Origin: Rutstroemia sp. NJR-2017a BVV2
Lineage: Eukaryota; Ascomycota; Leotiomycetes; Helotiales; Rutstroemiaceae
Reading direction: 5' to 3'
DNA length: 64,000 nt
NCBI GenBank assembly: GCA_002946415.1
Contig: NJPS01000074.1
Coordinates: forward strand, 186,001 to 250,000
Part shown: positions 55,504 to 64,000 of the stretch, piece by piece
Numbering within the stretch: position 1 is the first letter of the stretch
Layout of the letters: the number at the start of each line of letters is the position of its first letter
Made by a program: the position numbers and the translations under genes
Notes under the pieces: generated by a model
What the model was told of the DNA's origin: nothing
Seen by the model: only the letters and a program-made list of their open reading frames with translations
The model's database searches: none

Positions 55504-57286
55504 CTACAACTCTCCCCTCACCCTCCTCCCAACCTCCCCAATCGCCACCACCAACCCATCCACAGTCTCCCTCCTCGTCTGCAAATTTACCACCACCCTA
55601 AAAAAACTCCCCCTCTCACCCCCCGCATAATCCACCATCCACCCCCTCTCCACCAACCTCCCCGCCATCCTCCTCGTCACCGCCGAATTCCCCTCCTTAT
55701 CCCCCAACACCCCTCCCTCCGCATAATAAAAACAAACCTGCAAACACGGCGGCGGATTCTCCGACACCAGCACCAGATCCTCATGCTCGTGGACTTTCCG
55801 CGCCAAATATGCAGCCATCTCAAACGCATGGTTGATCTGCGCTTCGAAGCCCGCCGCACCGTAGTAGATCCACGCGAGCGCGAGTTTGAGCGAGTCCCCC
55901 CTGCGTCCACATTGCAGAGTTAGGTCCGCGAGATCCCATACCTCTGAGGATAGGGAGTCGGAAGAATGGAAGAGGTAGTCTGCGGGGAGGGTGTTGGCTT
56001 TATGGAATTTGGTGAGGTCAGGCCCGAGGAGGAACGAACAGGTAAGAGGGACGTTCATCATTTTGTGGGGATTGACAGCCAGGGAGTCGGCGAGGTGGGA
56101 ACCGGTGAGTTTGTGTTTGTGGATGGAGGAGAAGATGGCGGGTCCACCCCAGGAGGCGTCGATGTGGAGCCAGAGATTGTGGGCTCGGCAGATTTGGGCT
56201 ATCTCCGGGAATGGATCGTAGGATCCCAGGACGGTGGTTCCGGCGGTCGCGTTGACGTAGAAGGGAGTTTTGCCTTCGGATTTGGCGCGTATGATCAGTG
56301 ATTCTAACTCCTTGGGGATCATTCGTCCTTGAGAATCGACCGGGACTGATATTACGTTATTTGTGCCAAGACCGCACATTTGAGCGGCCTTTTCAAGAGA
56401 ATAGTGACCGTGCACGGAGGTGAAAAGGACAAATTGATGAGAAGCATTTCCCGTTTCCTTGGTTTCGGGGAAGAGATTGTTTCGCGCAATAATTATGGAG
56501 GTCGTGTTTGAAGCCGAACCTCCTTGAGTCGATATACCTCCTGCATGAGGCCCATTGAAACCGAATAGATTTGCGAATGTTTTGGCGGTGGTTTTCTCAA
56601 TAACGGTGAGTGCAGGGGATACTTGAAAGACATGAAGCTATGGCAACGTTAGAATCAGAGCTGAAACCAAAATTTTCAGAATTTCGACAATCTTACATTC
56701 GTGTTCAAAACCGCCAGTATCAGTTCGGATATGATGCCCACCTTGATTATTTCTTTTTTTCAGCTGATATTTCATTTGACCCAGCGTCCCTTTTATGGAT
56801 CGGATAAGTCATACCGCGTTTGTACTTGAATAGAGTTTATCCAGGAAACCTTGATCCCATGTATTGACGCTGTATTTGAGCACTTGCTCGACAGTTGACA
56901 GCAAACCGTCTTTTCCTTTGCCGTCTCCGGGGAGGTTGAAGTCCATAAGCTTGACTAGCTTATCGGGCTTATGGTGTTCTAGAAGAGTGGTTCTAGGGCC
57001 TCCGCCAGGGATGGCCTTTCCATGACCCGTGTGCTTCACTGCAGCATCGTCATCAGCGGACCTGATGAACGGGACTATAAGAGATTGCACGGCTTTGAGT
57101 AACTATGGTGATTGAATTAGATGATGTGTTGTTGTGTATATTTGCGAGGAGTATGGGATTTTCTGCAGGGGCATTCCTCACATCATCGACCTCATCGGCT
57201 CGGTTCAAAGGTGGTGCAGCACTTGAGCCATCCCTGACAGGTAGCTGTGATTGCGATTGCGATTCCACCGATTCGTTTGGACCCAT
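55504..57286 (-). CDS. PLP-dependent group II decarboxylase (glutamate decarboxylase-like)
   Basis: Exons 57286-57182, 57102-56815, 56741-56697 and 56637-55504 give 523 residues, close to the length of animal-type GAD/CSAD. Introns are 79, 73 and 59 bp, all GT-AG and phase 0. Visible landmarks: YSSTNAVGIISELILAVLN spans two junctions; FGFNGPHAGGISTQGGSASN; HGHYSLEKAAQM; HIDASWGGPAIF; and the PLP lysine in LAVNPHKMMNVP. The product should be a cytosolic decarboxylase of glutamate, aspartate or cysteine sulfinate; the substrate cannot be fixed by sequence. It belongs to the eukaryotic GAD67/CSAD-like group rather than the plant/bacterial GAD type. The short 15-codon third exon is well supported by the conserved GxxSELxLAVLNTN reading. 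It is divergent from NOP9. Confidence 0.92.
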
Positions 57287-58163
57287 TTTGATGGAAGTTT
57301 TGAAATGAAGGGTATATGGGTATATGTGTGAAGACGAAGAAAAGGAAAAAGATCTTACCGGACAATAGAGCGAGGGAGAGAATGCATTATGGAAGCCATT
57401 TACTAGCTTCTATAGCTTCCTATAGCAGAGGAAAAGAATTTGTATGATCGGAGATAAAACGGAAGAAAAAAATGCAATCATTTCTGGTCCTCATGACGCG
57501 CATGAATTGCGATACTTAGGGTATTAGGGTAATAAGCTCCAAGAATATAAATAGCATAAAACAAGGCAGACAAGGCAGACAAGGCAGACGTAAATAAGGC
57601 AAGCAAGGGATACTTGGTGTAAATGAGGGAAACAAGGCACAAGTAAATAAGGCACACACGGCAGTTTCGAACAAGTTGAGCTCTGTCTTGTAAGTTACGG
57701 TAACTTATCTCGTAGGGCGGCAAATTACCGGAGCAATCGCCAATAACTTGCCTGTACATGTCGCAAGTAAATCCTCAAAAGCTCCGCCTTCGTGTTGATG
57801 CAGATCGTGGAAGCGCGCGGGTCTGGGCTGGTCTGAGTGGTGCGTGCGGCGTGCTCTGCTCGGTCGGTGCGCTCGGTGCGTGTGCTGGCTGTCTGGCTGT
57901 GCACAAGAAAAAAACGTAAAACATTTCACCGCTCGACGTATTCTGCCCTATCAAATGTCGATTTAGCGCTGTCCGCTCTCCGCTAGTCAACCGCAAATTC
58001 CAGCCAAAACTTCTTAAGTTACCCAATTCCAAGGAAATCCGAACCTTCCCTTGATAGACCACGACAATCTTCAACACTTTCTTCTTTCTCTTTTTCTATT
58101 CTCCGTCCATCAATCTTCTTCACACTTTCTTTTTCATCGATCCTTTATTATTCAATATTCATT
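57287..58163. promoter_or_regulatory. Intergenic region between the PLP decarboxylase gene and NOP9
   Basis: 877 bp between divergent start codons. It includes a tandem repeat (see 57561-57590) and, just before NOP9, a T/C-rich leader (TTTCTTCTTTCTCTTTTTC). Promoters of both genes lie here. Confidence 0.4.
57561..57590. repeat. Short tandem repeat ACAAGGCAG, three copies
   Basis: ACAAGGCAG occurs three times in a row, followed by several diverged AAATAAGGC/ACAAGGC copies to about 57670. It lies inside the intergenic promoter region and looks like a minisatellite. Confidence 0.7.
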
Positions 58164-60500
58164 ATGCCCAAAGAGAACAAGCATGCCAGAGGGAGGAGAG
58201 ACACATTGAAGAGGAAGAGGGACGAAGATGTCGAGCGAGAAGTAGAGGTTGATGCGAATACTCAAGATGCGAAAAAACGCAGATCTTCAGATTCTCAACC
58301 CGCAGACCAACAAGATGTTTCTTTCATAGGGCTGGACGATAAGGCCGGTGCACACCTTACTGGTACCAATGCCATTGACGTTGCAGAACGACCTTTTTAC
58401 GGTTTACTCGAAGACGAAGAGCAGGAATATTTTCGACGAGCCGACGAATTACTCGAACTAAACGACTTCCCTTCTGCAGAAGAACGATCCCTCTTTCTAG
58501 CAAACGTATACCGAGAAGCCAAAGGGAAGGAATTGAAAATTGCTTGCAGTCAATCATGTTCCCGCTTAATGGAAAGGTTGATCCTGCTGAGTACCACAGA
58601 GCAGAAGAAAAAGTTATTCATGCAATTTGCTGGTAACTTTCCACATTTGGTTTCACACCGATTCGCCAGCCATTGTTGCGAGTCGTTATTCATTCAATCG
58701 GCACCGGTCGTCACAGAGGAATTGACCGGTGAAGAAAAGAAAAAGAAGGCGGACGGTGAGGCACAGGAAGATGGTGATGTCACCGAATCTATGGAGAGTC
58801 TGTTCCTCGCTACGCTGGACGAGCTCGAAGGACAAATGTCTACTCTCCTCACCGATCGATTCGCTTCTCACACACTTCGAGTTCTACTTATTGTGTTGTC
58901 TGGACGACCTTTGGAAAAATCTTCTACGAGAACCTTGCTGCAGAGCAAAAAGAAGGAAAAGATTAGCATAAATGGATTGGACACCGCCCCAACAGAGCTC
59001 ACGCTTAACAAACGTGCTGTACCGGAGTCTTTTCTCTTTGCGATCGAAAAGATCATCTCGGATACGGTCGCATCTATGGACAGAGCTTTTATTCAGGTCT
59101 TGGTTGGGCATCCTACTGGCAATCCCTGTCTTCAGCTGCTTCTTGAGCTGGAGCTTACCAACCCCAGCACCAAAAAGGGTAACAACTCGGAGCAGAAGAC
59201 AATTATCTCCACACTCTTACCGGACGATATTACAGCTGAGGGGAGCCAATCCGCCGTTTTTGTTAATGGAATTGTCTATGATCAAATAGGATCACGACTC
59301 TTGGAGACTCTCATGACCCACTGTCCTGGGAAACTTTTCAAGCAAATTTACCGAGCAGTTTTCAAAGATCGAATTGCCAGTCTAGCACGAAATGAGATCT
59401 CGTCCTATGTTGTTATCAGGGTTTTGAACCGTCTCAGCAAAGAAGATTTGGAGGAGGCCCTTGGGAATATTCTTCCGCAAGTGGAAGGATTGGTCTCCAG
59501 GAATCGTACCATTGTTATCAAGACACTTTTGGAGAGATGCAAAGTTCGTGGCGCAAGTACTGAGGCTCTTACCAACAGTGTTTTTGCAGCATACGGATCC
59601 GACCGAAGCACCTTGATTCTGAAGATGGCCGACATCTCGTTGGAAACATTGACAGCAGCTACGGCTCCTCCTCCATCGTCTGATAACGCAGACGCTCCCG
59701 CGCCTGTCGTTATTCAGCCGAAACCTACACCTTCTCAAATTCATGGATCTCTTCTTGCTCAGACAATGCTTAAAATTCCTGGACCCCCGGCACAGCTCAT
59801 TCAAAATTCTCTTCTCACCCTTCCTACTTCTACGATTTTATCACTATGTCTGTACTCTACTACAACTCACATCATCCAGACATCCCTTGTTCCTTCTGCT
59901 CTAAACACTCCATCAAATCTTTTATTCCGCCGCAAACTTATCAACACAATAATCTCTCCTCCCGCACCTTCCGCGCCATCAACCCAGCCACCGCTTATTG
60001 CATTATCCCTGTCTTCAGCTGGAACCCACATTCTCGACTCGCTTCTCCACACAACAACCACACCGACATCTACTTCTTCAGCTAGTCTCTTCTCACTTTG
60101 CGAGCGTATTGCTATGTCGCTTGTACCTTACGAATCTGTACTCAGAGACAGCTGGACAGGAAGGATTGTTTGGCGAAACTGGAGTATGGACTTGTTCAAG
60201 CGTCGACGTGCTGAATGGGTGAAGCGTGTTAGATCCGGTGACACACTGTCCAACTCAACTATCCCCGTGCACCAGATTTTGAAAAGCCAAGATGGGAATG
60301 CAGGAAATGTTGGGCCTGGAAAGGAGATGAACGGAAAGTTCAAGGGCAACAAAGGTGGAGACAACAATGGCGAAAGACAGAAGTCTGCTATCGAGTTGGC
60401 GAGAGAAAAGTTCGCTGCACAGAAGCTTGCTAGCTTTAGCGGGAAGCCTAAGAGCATACCACCGAGGGGTGTCAAGGTTACCGGCGCAAACGCTATTTAA
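58164..60500 (+). CDS. NOP9: Nucleolar protein Nop9 (Pumilio-like)
   Basis: Nop9 is a PUF-type RNA-binding protein of the 90S pre-ribosome that binds 18S-precursor sequence and is needed for small-subunit production in the nucleolus. A single exon of 778 residues starts with the basic MPKENKHARGRRDTLKRKRDE, as in other fungal Nop9 proteins. Then comes the conserved PFYGLLEDEEQEYFRRADELLELNDF stretch, followed by Pumilio-type helical repeats such as KIACSQSCSRLMERLI, HRFASHCCESLF, DRFASHTLRVLL and QVLVGHPTGNPCLQLLL. The C-terminus is Lys-rich (KFKGNKGGDNNGERQKSAIELAREKFAAQK). The ATG follows a pyrimidine-rich leader. No irregularity is seen. Confidence 0.95.
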   Translation: MPKENKHARGRRDTLKRKRDEDVEREVEVDANTQDAKKRRSSDSQPADQQDVSFIGLDDKAGAHLTGTNAIDVAERPFYGLLEDEEQEYFRRADELLELNDFPSAEERSLFLANVYREAKGKELKIACSQSCSRLMERLILLSTTEQKKKLFMQFAGNFPHLVSHRFASHCCESLFIQSAPVVTEELTGEEKKKKADGEAQEDGDVTESMESLFLATLDELEGQMSTLLTDRFASHTLRVLLIVLSGRPLEKSSTRTLLQSKKKEKISINGLDTAPTELTLNKRAVPESFLFAIEKIISDTVASMDRAFIQVLVGHPTGNPCLQLLLELELTNPSTKKGNNSEQKTIISTLLPDDITAEGSQSAVFVNGIVYDQIGSRLLETLMTHCPGKLFKQIYRAVFKDRIASLARNEISSYVVIRVLNRLSKEDLEEALGNILPQVEGLVSRNRTIVIKTLLERCKVRGASTEALTNSVFAAYGSDRSTLILKMADISLETLTAATAPPPSSDNADAPAPVVIQPKPTPSQIHGSLLAQTMLKIPGPPAQLIQNSLLTLPTSTILSLCLYSTTTHIIQTSLVPSALNTPSNLLFRRKLINTIISPPAPSAPSTQPPLIALSLSSAGTHILDSLLHTTTTPTSTSSASLFSLCERIAMSLVPYESVLRDSWTGRIVWRNWSMDLFKRRRAEWVKRVRSGDTLSNSTIPVHQILKSQDGNAGNVGPGKEMNGKFKGNKGGDNNGERQKSAIELAREKFAAQKLASFSGKPKSIPPRGVKVTGANAI

Positions 60501-61086
60501 AGGATTTTATTCGAAATACGAGGTTTGGGGAAGATTTGGGTATTGGGGAAAAGAGAGAGCCTACAAAAGCGTATTTTCTTCTGATGACGTTACAGAGATG
60601 ATCTGATTAGGTATCTGGTTACGATGACATGGGCATGACCGACTGAAGGGATTCGGCTATTGCGGATATTGGGGGGTTTCAAAAGGAGAAAAGAAATTGG
60701 GATTGCAAGACTGGGCAGGAGGGACAAAAAAAGGGGAGATATACCAATGATATGACGAACACAATGAATGAGGAGAATAACAGCGAGAACGAGTATGGGC
60801 AGAAGATTATGAAATTTCCTAAAATTCTCTTTCTTTTCCCTTTCTGTTTTATCTTATGTTTTCCTTTCCTATGTCGTCTTTTTCTGATGAGGATTGGATT
60901 CAATAGCATAGCACAGGTCGTCCAGGTTAGAATGGGGAGAGGGGATTTCCTTCATAATCGATTGAGAGTCTCGTTCCATTGTCTTCTAATCAATGCCATA
61001 AAATTATTACGTGTTGTTCGCACGACAAAAATAACGTGTGTCATATCATTCTAATACTCGTTGCCGCTATTGATTCGTAAAACCCA
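60501..61086. other. Convergent 3' flanks of NOP9 and TSR3
   Basis: 586 bp between convergent stop codons, with T-rich sequence around 60820-60890. No exon or terminator hairpin recognised. Confidence 0.4.
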
Positions 61087-62313
61087 TCACCACCGTTTCG
61101 GCGCCCCAACTACAGTACTGGAAAAAGAAGCACTAGCGAGTGGGGTGCTGGGCGTCCTCGCCTTCTCCTTGGCCGTAATTCCCGTTCGATCAGTAACTGG
61201 CGTGGCAGCGATAATGTTGTCAAATTCATCGTCTTCTCCATTGTCGGAGTCCGGCTCTACGTCTGAATTGTCCTTCAGTGGAACGGGTCTGGCGATCTTG
61301 GCTGGCTGTGGCTTTTGCCCTGTGTCGGTGGGGTTGGAGAAGGGTTTTGATGCGAGTACTCGGCGGCGGAGCTCGGCCATTTCTTCTTCGTCGTCAGAGT
61401 CGTCAGATATGTCTAGAGGGTCCCTTTCTTCTTTTTCTTCTTCGTCTTCATCATCGTCGTCTTCCTCGCTGTCGCTTGATGTTTTCTTTTTAGGTGGCTG
61501 TTTACCAAGATATATTCCATCCAACGCATCACCACTATTCCCCTCGCCCTCCCCACTATCCTCCCCCTCCTCCGCCTCATCCGAACTCTCCTGAACCCTA
61601 TGATTCGTATTCCCACTCTTCCAAATATCATTCTCCCCATCCTCTCCCCCCGCCCTACTCTCCCTATACTCCCTCTCTAACTTCTGCATCCACGCCTCCT
61701 GCGCCTTCTTCATCTCCTCCTCATCCTTACACGCCGCATACCTCTTCAGCACACTCGAGTTAATATCCAGAAACGCCCTCCCATAGCTAAAATGCCCCAG
61801 CACCTCCTCCGCCCACTCCTCAAACCCACAGATATAGAACGCCGCCCCCAGCGCCTCCACGCAGTTCAGCCGCCACGGCTTCCCATAGTTCACCGAGTTC
61901 GCCGCCACCAGATACGGCAGCAGCCGCTCGCACTTGCCTCCGATTCGTGCCCAGGGTACTTCTTTCGTCCGCGCCCACGAGCACTCTACGACGGCCGCGC
62001 CGTACTGCTGCATGGTTTCGCGGTCGGCGGGCGAGATCGTCGCGGTGGCGTTCGGGGTTATTATTACGCCTTGGTGCTTCTGCCCGATGTGCAGCTCGCG
62101 CATGAGGTTCAGCTTCATGAGCTTTTTGCCAGAACACCGCTTCGGGTCGCAGTGCCCGAGGTCCCAGCACGCGGCTTTGAAGGAGGGGCGTGAGGAGCGG
62201 GGTTGTGAGGCATCGTCGTCGGAGTCGGTGGTGCGTGGACCGCGGTTGTTGCGTGGTGGGTTGCTGTATTTTTTGCCGCGGGAGGAGAAGTTGTCTTTTT
62301 TGTGGCGGACCAT
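61087..62313 (-). CDS. TSR3: 18S rRNA aminocarboxypropyltransferase Tsr3
   Basis: Tsr3 transfers the aminocarboxypropyl group from S-adenosylmethionine to the hypermodified pseudouridine of 18S rRNA in the cytoplasm, a late small-subunit step. The ATG at 62313 (MVRHKKDNFSSRGKK) is preferred; in-frame sequence upstream starts only with a GTG. The product is 408 residues. The conserved N-terminal metal-binding-like segment FKAACWDLGHCDPKRCSGKKL (20 of its residues are diagnostic) is followed by the catalytic domain with SPADRETMQQYGAAVVECSW, RLLPYLVAANSVNYGKPWRL and CVEALGAAFYICGF. The last 190 residues are acidic and Ser-rich, a common fungal extension. It shares a promoter region with the GGA gene. 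Confidence 0.95.
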   Translation of the reverse strand: MVRHKKDNFSSRGKKYSNPPRNNRGPRTTDSDDDASQPRSSRPSFKAACWDLGHCDPKRCSGKKLMKLNLMRELHIGQKHQGVIITPNATATISPADRETMQQYGAAVVECSWARTKEVPWARIGGKCERLLPYLVAANSVNYGKPWRLNCVEALGAAFYICGFEEWAEEVLGHFSYGRAFLDINSSVLKRYAACKDEEEMKKAQEAWMQKLEREYRESRAGGEDGENDIWKSGNTNHRVQESSDEAEEGEDSGEGEGNSGDALDGIYLGKQPPKKKTSSDSEEDDDDEDEEEKEERDPLDISDDSDDEEEMAELRRRVLASKPFSNPTDTGQKPQPAKIARPVPLKDNSDVEPDSDNGEDDEFDNIIAATPVTDRTGITAKEKARTPSTPLASASFSSTVVGAPKRW

Positions 62314-62706
62314 GATGGGTGGTTTTTTTTGTTGTGGATTTTTTGAGGAGGAAAGTGATTTTGGATTTTGGGAGGGAGATGTGACGATATAAATTTCGTG
62401 GTGGGGTCGATGATGCACGGATGGATAACTTTAAGCTCGTCCAGCTTTAACTTTAGTTACGTATCGTATTCTTGCAGCCCTAAATCTCAGGCTAGTAAGT
62501 TATGCGGTAAGCAGGCATCCTTCCAAAAGTCCAATCGTGTCCCCCCCCACCACTAATCGTCCGCGCCGCCTCACCTTACGAGTTACATTTCCCTCGCTCA
62601 TATGCACATACCCATTCCGCAGCAGCAACGAACCCCGTAAAAACCCTACCCGTATCCCTCTCAATTCCCAACCGCTTGGTGAAAATTCCCCTTCTGACCC
62701 CTCCAC
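62314..62706. promoter_or_regulatory. Bidirectional promoter region TSR3 / GGA adaptor
   Basis: 393 bp between the divergent ATGs. No specific motif could be assigned; sequence near 62540 is C-rich (CCCCCCCCACC). Confidence 0.4.
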
Positions 62707-63977
62707 ATGGAGGCAGCATCCGCGCGAATGGCCGCCCGAGACCGATTCTCCACGATGGGGGACCCCGCGCCCTCGCAGCTTCAGCGCTACATCCAGCAGG
62801 CGTGTTCGCCCGAGAACTACGAGCCGAATCTCGCCATGAATCTCGAAATTGCCGATCTGATTAACTCGAAAAAGGGAAATGCGCCGCGCGAAGCCGCTAT
62901 GGCGATTGTGAATTACGTGAACCATCGCAATCCGAACGTGTCGTTGCTGGCGCTGGTGCTGCTGGATATCTGCGTCAAGAATTGCGGGTATCCGTTTCAT
63001 TTGCAGATTAGTACGAAGGAGTTTTTGAATGAGTTGGTGAGGAGGTTCCCCGAGAGGCCGCCGATTAGACCGAGTAAGGTGCAGATGAAGATTCTGGAGG
63101 CGATTGAGGAGTGGAGGGGCACGATTTGTCAGACTTCGAGGTATAAGGAGGATTTGGGGTTTATAAGGGATATGCATCGGTTGTTGAGTTATAAGGGTTA
63201 TGTGTTTCCTGAAGTTAGGAGGGAGGATGCTGCGGTGCTGAATCCGAGCGATGTAAGTTTGTGGATTTGCAAGGAGGAAATATTTGAGACGGGGAAGCTG
63301 ATGAAAATTATAGAATCTTAAGTCAGCAGAGGAAATGGAGGAGGAAGAGAAAGAGGCGCAATCAGCCAAATTACAGGAATTGATTCGTCGTGGTGGACGG
63401 GAAGATTTACAAGAGGCCAATAGGTTGATGAAGATCTTGGCCGGATATGATACCAGGTCGAAAACTGATTATCGAGCAAAAGCAGCGGAGGAAGTAGGAA
63501 AGGTGCAACAGAAGGCGAGATTACTTGAGGAACGACTTGCAGAATTTAAACCTGGAGATGTCATGACGGAAGGAGATGTCTATGAGGAATTGGCTTCTGC
63601 ACTTCAAAGCGCACATCCCAAGATTCAGAAGATGTGTGAAGAGGAATCAGACGATCATGAAGCAGTTGCGAAATTGTTGGAAATCAACGATAGTATACAT
63701 CGTACTGTGGAAAGATATAAGTTGATGAAGAAAGGAGATGTTGAGGGTGCGTTGAGGATTGAGAAGGGAACCCTGGGGACGAGTACAGGAGTTAGCAAGA
63801 ATGCTGCTAATGAACTTTCGCTGATTGACTTCGATGGCGAGGCGGAAACCAATGGAGGCTCCTCTACGAATAATGGTGCTTCAAGTGCTTCACAACCAGG
63901 CGGTTTGGAAGATGACCTTTTAGGTCTGTCGATGGGAGAGGGCGGTGGTATTTCTCTCGGATTTGGAAACAACACTA
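62707..63977 (+). CDS. GGA-type clathrin adaptor (VHS-GAT protein), 5' part
   Basis: GGA proteins are monomeric adaptors that recruit clathrin to trans-Golgi membranes with Arf1-GTP and sort cargo to endosomes. Exon 1 (62707-63252) and exon 2 (63314-63977) are joined by a 61-bp intron (GTAAGT...TTATAG); a third exon should begin beyond the window after the GTAAGT at 63978. Residues about 20-165 are the VHS domain (LQRYIQQACSPENYEPNLA, NPNVSLLALVLLDICVKN, EFLNELVRRF). Exon 2 carries the GAT domain (EELASALQSAHPKIQKMCEEES), then acidic Ser-rich linker elements (LSLIDFDGE, EDDLLGLS) that resemble clathrin-box motifs. The gamma-adaptin ear is expected outside the window. Orthologue of yeast Gga1/Gga2. 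Confidence 0.92.
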
Positions 63978-64000
63978 GTAAGTTTTCGCAATACCATGAA

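Noticed and set aside
57541..57670. Repeats resembling a CRISPR-like array
   Set aside because: The units are contiguous 9-bp minisatellite copies without spacers, in a eukaryotic genome.

Overview
This window comes from the nuclear genome of a filamentous ascomycete. The reasons are short GT-AG introns (about 48-85 bp, many with GTAAGT or GTATGT donors and ACTAAT/CTGAC-like branch sites), dense genes on both strands, and orthologues of standard Pezizomycotina core genes. The style of the proteins suggests Leotiomycetes (Helotiales); that placement is inference. Introns break most genes, so the exon coordinates given here were worked out by joining reading frames at consensus splice sites.

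Layout. 1-9.8 kb: the 5' part of ASF1 (histone chaperone, minus, cut by the window edge), head to head with RNA14 (mRNA 3'-end processing), then a seven-exon Argonaute with an intact DEDH slicer site. 10.6-18.8 kb: a small basic hypothetical protein, a fungal membrane protein of unknown function, mitochondrial translation initiation factor IF-2 with a split presequence, and a D-2-hydroxyacid dehydrogenase with a 511-bp intron. 21-30.5 kb: an unusual Ras-like GTPase, a 1,186-residue helical-repeat-like protein ending in RGG repeats, a coiled-coil protein, and an FHA protein of the SNIP1/Pml1 type.

30.5-50.1 kb is the accessory part. It has long gene-poor stretches. It holds a STAND/NLR-type gene (alpha/beta hydrolase, NB-ARC-like NTPase, very long disordered tail with a PAM2-like motif), a relic of a repeat-containing gene, and a large protein joining a stonustoxin-like (SNTX) N-terminus to an FN3 domain, a TRAFAC/AIG1-type GTPase and a Cys/His-rich module. 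Next comes a saccharolysin-type M3 peptidase gene carrying two in-frame TAG codons and a missing splice donor. The NLR-like gene and the SNTX-GTPase lie 3.2 kb apart, and together they look like an innate-immunity or incompatibility locus.

51.5-64 kb returns to conserved genes: an AMMECR1-domain protein, a 61-residue secreted protein (three small exons), a glutamate-decarboxylase-like PLP enzyme, NOP9, TSR3 (both ribosome biogenesis) and the 5' part of a GGA-type clathrin adaptor that runs off the window. No rRNA, tRNA, CRISPR array or intact transposon was recognised.
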